Shown here one piece after another: positions 49,610-61,311 of a stretch of DNA of 64,000 nucleotides. The translations under genes were made by a program, and so were the position numbers. The stretch covers positions 63,434,480 through 63,498,479 of the forward strand of contig CM069443.1 of assembly GCA_035610835.1 (NCBI GenBank), in the 5' to 3' direction. The notes beneath the pieces are model-generated. The model was given only the letters and a program-made list of their open reading frames with translations. It ran no database searches and had not been told where the DNA came from. How positions within the stretch are numbered: position 1 is the stretch's first letter; each line of letters opens with the position of its first letter. The stretch is from Ophiura sarsii. Taxonomy: Eukaryota > Echinodermata > Ophiuroidea > Amphilepidida > Ophiuridae.

Positions 49610-50926
49610 CCTGTGAATCCCAACTGATCATCACTGTCGATGACATAGCTCATAACCTGGATGATGGCTTACAGACGGACTATACTGCTCGACTTCTCCA
49701 AAGCATTCGACAAGGTCCCTCACCTTCGTCTCCTTCACAAACTCGAACACTACGGCATCCATGGTAGCCTCCTAACCTGGATTGGGAACTTCCTTCAAGG
49801 TCGAGTCCAGAAAGTTGTTCTAGATGGCGAATCTTCAGAGAAATCTCCCGTTTCATCTGGAGTGCCCCAGGGTACAGTACTAGGCCCACTTCTATTCCTG
49901 GCCTACATTAATGACCTGCCAGACTGCATTTCTGCCGACACCCATGTCAGACTAGTTTGCGGATGACAGCGTGGTATATCGTGTGATCAAGAACACAGAC
50001 GACGCTATCAAACTCCAACAGGATCTAGACGCACTTCAGAAATGGGAAAGTCAGTGGCTCATGGAATTCCATCCTGAGAAATGCCAAGTACTCAACATCA
50101 CCAAGCGTCGGAATCCAGTGAAATTCGCCTATTCTATCCATGGCCACCCACTTGAAGTGGTTTCGTCAGCCAAATACCTGGGAGTTGAACTAACCAACAA
50201 TCTATGCTGGGACAAACACATAGATAACATCACCAAGAAAGGTAAGAGAGCCATTGGCTTCCTCCGTCGCAACCTTGGCACCTGCCCACGTGAAGTCAAA
50301 ACCCGATGTTACAACACATTTGTGCGTCCAATCACAGAGTATGCCAGTTGTGTATGGTCTCCATCTACCAAGAAAGGCATCGCCAAAGTTGAAACCACCC
50401 AGCGTAGTGCAGCACGGTTTGTCATGAACAATTACTCACGTGAAAATACTAGCGTCACCAACATGCTCAATGACCTAGGATGGAACTCTCTCCAACATCG
50501 AAGAGCAGTCGCCAAAGTTACCATGATGTACCGTATTACCAACAAGCTCATAGACATCCCTATCAACTCGCCCCAGTCAACAGAATGACAAGAGGCCACA
50601 ACAAGAAATTCACCATTCCTACCACCCGCACCAACTTGATGAAAGGCTCGTATTTTCCTGACACCATCCGTCTGTGGAATCTACTACCCCAGCAAGTCGT
50701 GGACTCTCCATCACTAGACGTCTTCAAGACCCGGGTCTGCGACGTCCAGTCTCAGGTTCACCTAGTCATCGCCCCACAACAATATTTTTTAACTTGTATA
50801 TATACTATTTTTATACCTGTGGAGTTTTATGTCTACTCTAAACCTGAATGCACCTCAACACATGTGCGAGTATACTCTTTTACAGAGGTTTCTGCACAGT
50901 ATAGGAAGATGATGATGATGATGATC
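49610..50926 (+). mobile_element. Non-LTR retrotransposon (CR1/jockey-like), 5'-truncated, frameshifted RT
   Basis: Reverse transcriptase motifs appear in order: [59 protein letters not shown] (catalytic box), WLMEFHPEKCQVLNI, VKYLGV-type AKYLGVELT, WSPSTKKGIAKVE, and the terminal DTIRLWNLLPQQVVDSPSL. They fall in three reading frames, with shifts near 49680, 49955 and 50575, so the copy is dead. The 5' endonuclease part is missing. The 3' end is a (GAT)n tail at 50907-50926. Such a tail and the C-terminal RLWN.LP motif are typical of the CR1/jockey side of non-LTR elements. Confidence 0.88.
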
Positions 50927-51349
50927 CCTGGAAAATCCCCCAAATTTAGTAACAAGACAAAACGATGTCCTTCCCCCGCCCTCTGGCGGACATTATTTGG
51001 TGTGGTGCGCCCTCATTGCACATTGGTGACGCGCTGTCAATAAGGCATTTTTGCCGGTTTGTTTGGATTTTTCTTCTTCTCTTTTTTTTCTTCTTCTTTT
51101 TTAGCACCCATTTGCTCCCATTCTGATGCATTCCTACCATTTTCCACCCATTTCTGATCCATTCCTCCCATTTCCATTCCTCCCGACCCATTCCGATCCG
51201 TTTCCATGCGTTTACTAAATATTTATTTGAAGGCCTAACTAGTAAAATACACTGACCTGTACTGTACTACTCAGTCTACTGTTCACACTCAGTCCTTGTC
51301 GGTGGACCCAATGGTGGCTTTACTATCGTTCATGCATTACTATTCTAAA

Positions 51350-51605
51350 GCCACACCACTCCTCATTGACATCTGACGTCGCGAAAATTACATTTTGAAA
51401 TCATCATTTGCACATCAAATATATAACTAAAATTTATCAAAATGCACTCACAACATGTTATTCCTAGAACGCTTTAATGCATTGAGTTCATAAATGTTGA
51501 TCAAGCATCCTCATTTTGGGGGAAATATTAAGGTAAAAAATCGGCAGTGCTGACACTCAATGTGAATTTCGCGACGTCATGAGTCTATGGAGGGTGGTGG
51601 TACCG
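51350..51605. mobile_element. MITE with CCACACCACTCCTCAT ends
   Basis: CCACACCACTCCTCATTGAC, ATCTGACGTCGCGAAAATTA at the left and its diverged complement (AATTTCGCGACGTCATGAGT...GGAGGGTGGTGG) at the right form imperfect TIRs of about 40 bases. Flanking sequence repeats GTACCGTAA at 51601 and 51866. Confidence 0.65.
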
Positions 51606-51903
51606 TAACGCGTGTATCAAAGATTAGATACACTTGCACTACGGTACCGATTGGGACTAATTAACGCCCACCTATTTAGGAGGCATATTGGCACCAAGAC
51701 AAAATGCGTAATAAATTCACTATTTTTGTGTTTGAAACCAAAAATAATTGTTCCAATGGAGTAAATATCTGTTGATTTGACTGACATTTTTTGATTTTGC
51801 AGTAAAACAAAGTATTTTTTTTGAAATTTCACAAAATATTTAGGTAGCTTTATAAAGCTATCAGTACCGTAATGATAAGGGTAGAGGATTCCCTGTTTGT
51901 TAA

Positions 51904-52283
51904 AGGGGCATTGAGAGATATGTATGGGAGTGCGCCCTCAATTATCCTGGAAATCATTTTTTTTTGCATCAAAGTAATACTTCGGCATTATATACTAACT
52001 ACCATCTGAAACAGTTTACCAACATTCGCCGTTTATCGTATAAAATTTCATGATTTTCTTAGTTTCGATATGATCATATCCAAACTAGGTGCTGAATTCG
52101 TAAGTGATGCTATCGTTTTACATGCGGCCTTTCGCGGCAAATCTCAACCGGAAGTGCCATTATTTGCTTATTTGGCATGAAGGCGATGTCGGAATTGTAT
52201 GACATTTTGGATTTGGGCTATGTTGATGATTATCTTTACGATATTTGCTCATTTAGTATATCGATACATCTCTCAATGCCCCT
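51904..52283. mobile_element. piggyBac-like MITE, copy 2
   Basis: AGGGGCATTGAGAGATATGT at the left and CATCTCTCAATGCCCCT at the right are perfect terminal inverted repeats over about 17 bases, flanked by TTAA on both sides (51900-51903 and 52284-52287). It is the better-preserved of the two copies. Confidence 0.88.
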
Positions 52284-52341
52284 TTAATGTAATTGCACTT
52301 TCAATGAAAGCTTGAAAATGAAATTACAAATAGTTTTTGCC

Positions 52342-52712
52342 AAAAATGACTGAAAAAAAAACTGCATATTTTTCTAGTAAAACGCAACCATGAATTGTCT
52401 TGAAGCGACACAAAATATTTTGGAATCAAGTTCAGCTATCGATGAAGGATAGAAGATGCCATTTTTGTGTGTGGAAGCGCTACTTTCAGATTAACTGTAA
52501 ATACTTGCAAAATGACTGAAATGTCATCATTTTTCTGATAAAATGCAACCTAGAATTTGTCTGAAGCGACACAAAATATAGGTATTAAGTTATAAGCTAT
52601 TGATATGTGAAGGATAGAAGGTACCACTTTTTGTGTGGAAGCGCTACTTTTAAATTGACTGTAAATACTGGCAAATATGCCCACTTAGTGGGCAGGGCAT
52701 ATTTGCCAGTGC
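52342..52712. repeat. 166-bp tandem duplication and hairpin
   Basis: AATGACTGAA...CTGATAAAATGCAACC...GAAGCGACACAAAATAT...GTGGAAGCGCTACTTT occurs twice (from 52342 and from 52508). It is followed by the hairpin CTGGCAAATATGCCC...GGGCATATTTGCCAG at 52669-52712. Confidence 0.75.
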
Positions 52713-53078
52713 ACTGTCAAATTTGCCAGGGCTGGATAATTTGTCCACCTAGCTACAGGGACTGAGATTATAGAGAGCTAAAATTTAGAGTATACAGATG
52801 CCGGCCATGATTCAATCAATTGATTGAATAATATTAATAATATGTCATCCTACGGTGCAGTTTGTTGGAGCAGTTGGGATGAAACAGTTCTCAGGAGCAG
52901 ATCTTGGATTATTGACCTCAGATAGTCTTCATGCATTCTTCTGGACGATGGTGTATCTTTACAGAAGTATGTAACATGTACGCAGTGCTACGAATGTAGC
53001 GACATTTGAATCATCTCGTCTTTCTATGCATGTGTATATTATACACCAGCACTTTAAGTAGGCATGCTCATGTAATCA

Positions 53079-53292
53079 GGGCTGGAAATAGTACCCGCCT
53101 GCCCACCTGCCCATTGCGGATAACTTTTGTGAAGGGGCGGGTGAAGTTACAAAAGTACCTGCCTGACTAGTGGGTAAACATTTTCAAACTCACAGTGTAA
53201 TACACTGGCTGGTGGAATTTCTGCAGGGCATGTATTTGTTGTGAGTTAACCTGCCGGACAAGCTAGTTGAAAAAAATCTTAAGTTCCAGCCC
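53079..53292 (-). mobile_element. hAT MITE related to 27953-28155
   Basis: CAGGGCTGGAAATAG at the left and TTCCAGCCCT at the right, with CCTGCCCACCTGCCC and CTGCCGGACAAGCTAGTTGA inside, is an inverse-orientation copy of the element in the juxtamembrane intron. No target duplication is visible. Confidence 0.7.
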
Positions 53293-53402
53293 TCCTGCAC
53301 ACGTTATGTACTTCAGCCAGTTAATGATGCAGTTATGTCACTAAGTGGAACTTGGAAGTGAAATAGACTACACAGTAGTCCTATGGTAGGACCAACTCAT
53401 GC

Positions 53403-53606
53403 TATAGTTTGATCAGCTCCAAATTGGCCAAGCCAGAAGGACATGGGTGTGCATGAAGATAACGGGACACTGTGTGCATCAGTATGTGTGATATGTGCGT
53501 GTGGCCAAACCATGTCATAATCCTGTGTGTACACATGGATTACATTTGCGCGCGAAGAGATAAAATCCGATACTTCTCGCCAGTTTGCAACTGATTAACC
53601 AAATAG
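53403..53606 (+). mobile_element. ATCAGTTCCAAATTGGC-family MITE
   Basis: Left TATAGTTTGATCAGCTCCAA, ATTGGCC; right CAGTTTGCAACTGATTAACC. The interior matches 37071-37285, including CACATGGATTACATTTGCGC. Confidence 0.7.
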
Positions 53607-53849
53607 CATTGTTTGTCAATAAACTTATGGTACATAACCGCTATCAGGAAAATGCCACAGACATGTTACATGATTATTCAGGTGACAATAAGGGTGTCCC
53701 AGAAAAAATGCACCACAAATTTCCCTTATTTTGTTAGGGGAAGGCTTCATACCACAAGTAACGACATCCTACTGCCTCATCACTATTTCCCAAATCATAT
53801 ACTCAGTCTATCACAATTACTCCTTCTCTGGTACCCATTGTTCTTTCAG

Positions 53850-54109
53850 CTCCCGGCAGACCGCTTAACCTAAGAGTAAACCACCGTAAGCATCACCTGG
53901 GCAGCGCCCATCAACAGTACCGTCACGGAGTACCTCGTCACCTACCAGGGCATGATGGAGTCCATGACGGATAACAGTACATTCTCGTTTGTTAGACGAT
54001 CGCTCGGTGCCGATTGGAAGAATCTGCCGCCGCCGGGCGACTTTTATCGCATCAAGGTGCAGTCCGTAAGGTGCTCTGAGTTGGTCAGTTGAGGATATAC
54101 AGAGCACAA
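53850..54109 (+). pseudogene. Decayed FN3 exon (paralogue fragment)
   Basis: After the good acceptor TTGTTCTTTCAG, the sequence encodes APGRPLNLRV in phase 1. It then continues in the +1 frame as TVSITWAAPINSTVTEYLVT, YQGMMESMTDNST and PPPGDFYRIKVQSVRCSEL, followed by a second shift before VEDIQST. The donor is GTAAGA. This is clearly an FN3 domain of the receptor phosphatase type (core tryptophan, YLVTYQG, L.PGDFY.I.V). Its 260 bases equal a 258-base phase 1-1 exon plus two single-base insertions (near 53882 and 54090). It is either a pseudoexon or an assembly error. Confidence 0.8.
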
Positions 54110-54593
54110 GTAAGATATTCTGGTAGTAGATATTTAGGTCTGTATGTACAAAACAACTTTTGGTCTAAATGAAGAATAGCTCTCCCCAAAAGGACTGTGG
54201 TAAAGTTATAGCAGCATATTAGAAATTTGACATTTGTGAACCCTGCGGGGCTCTATATAACATGCTCCGCTCTGTTTATATAGAGCATGAATGCAATTAT
54301 CAAGTACAGTATGAATGCACTGTAGCTTATCATCTATCATCACTAAATCAATAATTAAAAAATGTCCTGTGTGTATAGTAAATATGATTTGTATCAATCT
54401 AGATCAAATTCAAATTTATTTTTGACCAAAACCAAATATTGCCAATACAAACACGGTTTGTTTCATATCAGCGGGAACGGCTTGATAATAATGAGTCATA
54501 GTGATAGTGATTATATACAGGGTGAGTAGAGAAAAAGTGTGCCCAAAGTAAAATAAATATTTTAAAATTAAGCTCACCATAATATAATAATTG

Positions 54594-54745
54594 AGATTTT
54601 CATTTTTCAAAACCAGACATTTTTACTCACAATTGACAGTTTCATGTGTTGTGGTCTACACACTTCCTCAGAATAACCTCTTTTGATCCGTACTGCTTCC
54701 GGTTGAGGGCGCTGTTACGGTGATCAGTGGGTCATAGATATGACT
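54594..54745 (+). mobile_element. Half copy of the foldback MITE at 44531
   Basis: GATTTTCATTTTTCAAAACC, ATTGACAGTTTCATGTGTTG and CTGCTTCCGGTTGAGGGCGC match one arm and the centre of 44531-44784. Confidence 0.7.
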
Positions 54746-54784
54746 TAGAAAATGGGCCCCGTCGTCTCTGTTCATAGTGTTGGG

Positions 54785-54979
54785 CAGGCCTCAAATTAAT
54801 CGAAGGCATCGAAGGCAATTGCCTTCAATGCCCCACCTAGTTGCCTAGATGCCCTCCATTTCTGGCTAGTTTCACTCCATTCAAAAGTACATACAAATGT
54901 AATTGCCTTGGTGCCCCTTTCAAGTTGCCTTAGATTGCTTGCCCTTTTCAGTTATTTTCATTTCTTAATTTGAGGCCTG
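54785..54979. mobile_element. hAT MITE with perfect 8-bp target duplication
   Basis: CAGGCCTCAAATTAATCGAA at the left and TTCTTAATTTGAGGCCTG at the right are inverted repeats. GTGTTGGG is duplicated at 54777-54784 and 54980-54987. The 195-base interior contains AAGGCAATTGCCTT, itself palindromic. Confidence 0.93.
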
Positions 54980-55675
54980 GTGTTGGGTGCCTCCGTCGAA
55001 TCCAAATGGCTTCGCGGACGTGTCGCGTTTGTGGTTTGTCCTCCTTAAAAAGGATTTTGGCATTAGGCCAGTCAATGACATAATAATATGAAGGCAACCA
55101 ATGCTTGAATCGATAATTGAATCAATAATTGCATTTATTTACTGCTATCAGCAACAAGAATCACAACATTTCATGGTACCGTAATCCAGTTAAGACTATT
55201 TTGGTAACAATAATGCATTTGAAACCAAACAAATATGAGTATTGTTCTCAAAGATGCATGATATTTATGATCAAGTGGCTTCATGCTTGAGACACAATAG
55301 CTAATTAATAATACAAAAGAAACCTGCTCAGATATTATTTTCATACATTAAATGCAAAATAATAACAGAACAATGTCATTTAATATTTTGTGAATTCAGC
55401 AGAGCAAAGATAAAATCAGGATTTATGATGATCGGATTAAAATGTGTGCCATTTAGAGAATAAAGGTATTGTTTTTAGACCGTACCCATGTTATATTGTC
55501 TGACATAAATGCGGACGATAGTCTTATTTTAAGTAGAACAACAACGCCGCAGTTGTTCTATGCAAAAAATAATACTACCGAGTGAATTTAAAGTGCATAT
55601 TTAATCATGTGGGGTCAAGTGGAATACATTTTGACCATGGCCGATTTGAACAACAAACCTTCCCTATACAATGTA

Positions 55676-56353
55676 CAGGGTGACCCAGAAAATGTTGAAC
55701 CCAAAAATCACAAACTTAAAAAAAAAAAATGAAAAATGAAAATAAATAAATGGCATTCTGTTTTCAACAGTTATGTGAACAATTTATTCAGCTTTCTGGA
55801 GAACTTTAGATCATGTAAATTGGCCTTACCAAACTAAAGATACACTTGATTGTGTGACAGGGGGTGTTTTCGCCCTTTTGTAAAAGTGAAACAATTGTAA
55901 CTTGGTTAAGATATGAAACTTAATTCTGTGTTAAGTACGGTGAGTTAAGTAATATTTTCTTTTGATCTGTATTTATCAAATTAACATTTTCAAATGAAGT
56001 CAAGAGGACTTCAGTTTTTGTTTTCAAAGTCTCTTATATAATAATAATATTGATTTACATAATAAATGAATATTGATGAGATACTGTACGGAAAGAAATG
56101 GTTTCAAACAGGCCCTTGTTCTGCTCATGTAGCATGAAATCATTTTTTTGCACTTCACTTACACTACAAAACAACACTTCATACAAAATTACACATATTT
56201 TAAGTTTCGTGTGGCCTATTTTTATGATCTAAAATGTTTCAGAAAGATAAATGTATGGTGCACATAGCTGGTGAACGAGTTATGCAATATTTTGTTATTT
56301 TAATGGTAAAACAAAATATTGAATTTTGTGATTTTTGGGTTCAACATTTTCTG
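55676..56353. mobile_element. Mariner-like non-autonomous element
   Basis: CAGGGTGACCCAGAAAATGT, TGAACCCAAAAATCACAAA at the left is matched by TTTTGTGATTTTTGGGTTCA, ACATTTTCTG at the right. The right terminus lacks the last about 10 bases (GGTCACCCTG) but ends at TA. TA target and CAGGGTG start fit Tc1/mariner. Confidence 0.75.
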
Positions 56354-56725
56354 TAGATGGCAGTTGTATTGATTCTAATCAAAACTAAATATTTGCCTAC
56401 AGGGTGTGTCAAAAAAGAAAGAAAAGGACTATCTTTTGAACTCGAATCTGTTAGAACTGCACAACCATAAAAAAACCTGATTTCATCTAAAGGCGTAATC
56501 AATTTTGTTGTTATTCTAATAATAATTTCAACTGCCTTTAAAGATTTTATTTTTAAATGAACATAGTTTTGCATCAAGTAAACCATACCTTTTAAAGCAA
56601 TATTATGTCATTTTTTTCTTGTTAACATTTTTACACTATTTTTATCTGTTTTATAATGAAGTTTGAGTAATCAGAAAATACTTTCCTGGACGTAAAAATC
56701 TATCTTGACCATATTTAATTGTACT

Positions 56726-56923
56726 TAACACTTTTCCACAGCGGCAGTCATCTGCAGACTACAGTTCCAACATTTCACAAAATGTTTCAAAATTGTCAAA
56801 ATTATTGAATTGCATTACCATATTTGGGATCACCATGAGATTCGCATTACAATAAGTACCAAAAATGTCTAGTATTGGTTCTGTAATTCTTGAGAAAACT
56901 AACAGCCACAAGGAAAGTGTTAA
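56726..56923 (-). mobile_element. AACACTTTCC-family MITE
   Basis: TTAACACTTTTCCACAGCGG at the left and AGGAAAGTGTTAAC at the right; CACCATGAGATTCGCATTAC and GTCTAGTATTGGTTCTGTAA match 27442 and 60619. Confidence 0.7.
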
Positions 56924-57903
56924 CAACTTGTGGGATAGAAAATGTAAGTGACGGAATCCGGAGAAAGCCATTTCCGCTTTTCAGCTATTTGGTACAATAT
57001 GATCCCTTTTAAAACCAATTTTGCAAATTTGTAGGAAACATTTTTCATTTTTGTTACCATCTTCTTTTGCCATGCTTCCTTTCGTTAACATGGTCAATTT
57101 TGAACATTCCTACTGTCTGATCTTTATAAAAGATTCTTTGTCACACATGCCCTGACACATGTTTTGTAATCTACTTACAGTAAGATACTGAAACTGTCAA
57201 CATCATGAGGAGGGGGTTGCGATTGATACACGGAAACTGAAGAAAAAAAATCTTCAAAGTTCTGAGAAAATTTAAATCCGTAACAAAATGTCAGATTTAG
57301 TGAGAAAAAAATTAATTAACCAAAAATGGAGCTTAGAGGAAACATGTTAGAATCTCATATCTGTCACCCAGACTGGGTCAAAGAACAATTGAAACCTCAA
57401 CTATTTGATTCATGATTATCTTTAGCTATCTATAAGTGTCCCACAGTATCAATATAATGTTGCATGAAATAGACACAAACATGTATCACGATACCAATAT
57501 AACAGGGTGTCCTTAATGTTACTAAACTTTATGTTATAAAATTTGCTCATTGGGAAATACACAAACTGGCTTGGTGGTTAACCACCTTTGGCACTGGCAG
57601 TAATTCACTGCATTTTGGCCTATAACGTTTACATGGAACATATCGTGCGCCAAACATTTTACAGAAATACTGAGAAAACTATGGGGTTTATTCTGATATC
57701 AAAATATGTTGGTGGGCAAAAAATCCCAAAAGTGATCGGAACATCCACCTTTGAGGTGCTTGATATACAATGATATGAGCTAAACGATTTTGTTGTGAAA
57801 GATTCAACATTCTGCTGTATATTACCATATACCATAGTATATTTCTTAACCGTTGAAAAAAATAATAACTGAAATAATGACCGCTTTGCTTATTCCAACA
57901 CAG

Positions 57904-58171
57904 AACTCGCACAAGTGTCTGGCACCAGGGCTCATCACCATCACCAACAATTCTATCATCCTCGAATGGGTTAGCGCAAAAGGTTACTATGACAACGTGC
58001 GCATGGGATGCACCAACTGCTCGTACACCGAAGTGTTTCGTTCCGTTCCTAAGACGTCCAATCGGATCACGTTTACCAATCTTAAGTCAGGATCCATTTA
58101 TGTGTTTAAGCTAATCACCATGAGGAATGGGTTCTTAGACGGGCACCCTGTGTCATACAGGGTGGCTACAT
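57904..58171 (+). pseudogene. Second downstream FN3 exon, possibly decayed
   Basis: Acceptor TTGCTTATTCCAACACAG, donor GTAAGT. The main open frame reads CLAPGLITITNNSIILEWVS, AKGYYDNVRMGCTNCSYTEV, NRITFTNLKSGSIYVFKLIT and DGHPVSYRVAT, an FN3 domain with core tryptophan and L.SGS.Y.F. It leaves in phase 1 like the others but would have to enter in phase 0. Its 268 bases are one more than a multiple of three, so a +1 insertion near the start is likely. It may belong to the same broken paralogue as 53850-54109. Confidence 0.7.
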
Positions 58172-58199
58172 GTAAGTAGATGCATAAGGTAACCAATAG

Positions 58200-58275
58200 G
58201 GAAGAGGTGCAGAGGGAGGGGAAGGGTTGCAAAGGGAGGGGAAGGGGGTACAGAGTGAGGGGAAGGGGAGTATTT
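58200..58275 (+). repeat. GGGGAAGG-rich purine repeat
   Basis: GGGAGGGGAAGGG with small variations (GTTGCAAA, GGTACAGA) recurs about four times directly after the FN3 exon donor. Confidence 0.8.
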
Positions 58276-58830
58276 TCTTTTTCTGCTTTATGTATCCTGT
58301 TGCGGCAAAAGCGTGTAGTTGTCTGAAAAATCGATTTTGAGATATTGATGGAATAGGCATGGATAAACAAAGAAAATAAAGACAATTTTACAGCAATTTT
58401 TCTTCATGAAATCATGAGAAAGCAGTATTCAATTTCAACCACAAAAGAATCATTTGTAGAATTCAAAAAGTTCATTTGGTGGTATACTATTAAGATCTCA
58501 ACTTTTTTCTCTGAGAGACAACTGCACCTGTTTGCTACGGCTGTAAACAATACCAAATCCTATCTAAACTACAAGCATACCGTCAGAGCATATGCTGCCT
58601 ATTATGGCATGATTCTAATGCAAAGCTGTATGCAGAGGAGATCAAAGATGAACCGCGGCATTGAGATGTAAATAATTGCGTCTTCTCTAGAATATTCACT
58701 GTGTCACCTCTTCTGTGGAAGGGAATAAGTGTAGCATCATTCTAGGAATCACCATGAGAAATGGGTTCTTAGATGATCAATTTATTTACCTTTCTCCAGA
58801 GGAGGCCAGTGCATATAAATACTGAAACAA

Positions 58831-58903
58831 TTCTGATTTGAACTGGCAACCGTTACATCAAATCCTCAATGGTCTTACCGTTGAGCTATAGAGGCAACTA
58901 GCA
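58831..58903 (-). repeat. tRNA-like SINE head, minus strand
   Basis: On the minus strand CTATAGCTCAACGGTAAGAC is A-box/D-arm-like, and CCAGTTCAAATC is B-box-like about 35 bases later. The acceptor arms do not pair convincingly. Confidence 0.55.
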
Positions 58904-59016
58904 GTGGAGCACAATATTATAATTTTTAGGTATATGTTTGAAGTTGGTTACCCATTATCATTCAAGATGTCTACCTGAAGTATAAATAGAGAATGGGCTA
59001 CATAGCAGCGAGCAGG

Positions 59017-59220
59017 GGGGGGGGGGGGGGGGGGCAATGGAAAGGGAGGTTTCGATGTGATCTATATCGAAATTACCAAATTGTGAAACTTTACACGATA
59101 GATCGCAAATTAAGGTAAACGGTTTCTGATGGTAGCTAGTATATGCATAGGTGCAGAAAACCTGATTTCCAGGAAAATTGAGGGTGCACTCTCATACGTA
59201 TCTCTCAGTGCCCCTCCCTC
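59017..59220 (-). repeat. Poly-G run and diverged piggyBac-like MITE
   Basis: A G run of about 18 bases precedes TTTCGATGTGATCTATATCG, GGTAGCTAGTATATGC, GAGGGTGCACTCTCATACGT and ATCTCTCAGTGCCCCT, which match the elements at 9656 and 51904 in the opposite orientation. Confidence 0.5.
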
Positions 59221-60618
59221 CAATATAGGTCCAGTTACTTCAAATCAAGTCAAGTAACCGATATCAGGCATGATTATGTTCAGGCTTTTGCCTGAATTCA
59301 GGCTATTTTGTTTTCCAAATTTCCGCACTTTCTTTTATTTTCAGCCCGTTTTTGGCCTTTATAAGCTGATTTCACGCACCTTTTCAGGCTATTCAGGTTT
59401 TTTCGTGCAAATTCATAATCATGCCTGCGATATCGTTTCAGTCACTCATTTGACTTGGAATCATATAGAACATGAAGCAAGATTGTTGCTAGTATTGTTA
59501 CTCTACCCTCTATCATTATAATTCAGACATGAAGTTTTAGATTATGAGTAATACATTGGCTATCACCAAGCCCTCCTTTTATGAGAAAAATATCATATTT
59601 TTATGTACTTTTTGAATTAAAATGATCTACTATTATCTATCATATGATCCATAGTTTCCATCTGCCAGAACAAAAATGTAAATTAATCAATTTAGTTAAT
59701 TAATCATTTCCATTTCACGATGGTATAATGGCCATTCTTATTTTGTCATTATGGAAAGGCTCAAAGATATGGTTTAGGCAAGATGCCCAGTGATCTGGGA
59801 TTTCGTCATACCCCGTTGCTGCTGCCTGATCATAACCATTCCTGTTCGGATAGGTGATAGCCGACTTACATTGTCAGAATTGGCGACTCTGTAAATATCA
59901 ACACTGGTATTTTGCCAAATTTTAAGATGATTTGTAATTTAGGTGTCACAGCCAAATCAAATATGACTGTACTTATGCGAGTTGATCAGAGGTTAATGAC
60001 TGTGAATAAGTTGTATAGAGAGTACTGTGAAACATTTCCCTTTAATGCTAAGAAATTTCAAGACGAGAGCATCTGCAAGATAAATACTGAAGTCTGTAGT
60101 TAAATGTGAAGACCTAGTGTTATTGGATAAATTGGTAAGCTATGGATAAGGCTTGTTAGTCACTTCTGACGACAGCAATCAGTATATCAAACCGAAAACC
60201 ACATCTAAATTAAGTTCATGTCTGTAACTGATGGAATGAAAAAGAGACTTGGTTGTTAAATTGTCACCTTCCTTCAGAATAAACTAGGTCAAGATTAGAT
60301 CTTTCCTGCGATTTTTGGGGTGAAGATTCACCAATCACCTCAGTGCGCTATGATCTCCACACCAAACGATCTCCACACCCATTCCAACGTGCATTTTTAC
60401 ACGGATTGTTGTCACACTGAATCCCGTAACCTGCCAAAGAGCGCCGGCATTCAAACATGGAACATAATAATAATGTCTTAGAAGAAATCTGATGTGCGGA
60501 AGGCTATGTCTCTCACTATCTCATGGTATTTCCTGTTTTATGTCCAACTTCCCTACCGCGTATCTGTCATTAAAATGAGTTTTGAAGGGACAAGTCTATG
60601 TACATACTGAGGGAACTC

Positions 60619-60845
60619 TAATGCTTTCTGTGTGGCAGGCGTCTGCAGACAACAGTTCCAAAATGTCACAAAATGTTTCAAAAATATCAAATTTATTGAA
60701 TGTCATTTTTGGAATCACATGAGAAATGCATTAAAATAAGAACAAACATGCATAGTATTGGATCAGTAATTCTTGAGATAGACTTTGAAAGTTGGGAAGG
60801 TTTCTAAAAAACCTGATTTGTATATAGTCGCGTGAAAAGTGTTAC
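60619..60845 (-). mobile_element. AACACTTTCC-family MITE
   Basis: ATGCTTTCTGTGTGGCAGGC, GTCTGCAGACAACAGTTCC at the left and GTGAAAAGTGTTAC at the right; interior motifs as in 27442 and 56726. Confidence 0.65.
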
Positions 60846-60998
60846 AACTATTGAGTTACTGTACTATCTGCTATAGTAATAGTGTATGATTGATAGGCTC
60901 GCAGAAAGAGAGGGCAGCATTTATCAATGGCTATAGATATGTCACAAGAGCATGGATAAATTTAATATCTGTGTAACTATATCAAACATATAAATGTA

Positions 60999-61311
60999 CA
61001 GTGGCATAGCCAGAGGGTGGAAGGGCGAGGGAAGCGACCTCCACCCCCAAATCCCAAATATTTGGGGGGAGGGGCGAGGGAGGCAATCGCCCCTCCCCCC
61101 AAATATTTGAGTCGTGTCGATTGAGATTGGTACTGTCGGTTATCGAGCTTGATATTTTGCGCTGGTTTGGGGGATGCCATGTCACAACCCCCCGCCCCCC
61201 CCCCCCCCCCATCCTCTCAAGTTTCTCACTCATCGGCAATTCTCCTCAAAAGTTGATTGCCTGGTATATTCCCCCCCCCACCCAAATTTGAATATCCTAG
61301 CTACGACACTG
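60999..61311 (+). mobile_element. hAT MITE (CAGTGGCATAGCC) with perfect 8-bp target duplication
   Basis: Ends CAGTGGCATAGCCAGAGG and CCTAGCTACGACACTG; the 8-base TAAATGTA is duplicated exactly at 60991-60998 and 61312-61319. The interior includes CCCCAAATATTTGAGTCGTG and several poly-C runs. Confidence 0.92.

Noticed and set aside
52858..52970. Open segment QFVGAVGMKQFSGADLG ... YLYRSM
   Set aside because: An AG precedes it and a stop follows, but no family resemblance, donor or neighbouring exon supports it.
59912..60103. 63-codon frame with LYREYCETFPFNAKKFQ
   Set aside because: Composition looks less random than most, and an AG acceptor precedes it, but it matches no FN3 or PTP pattern I can name and has no partner exon.
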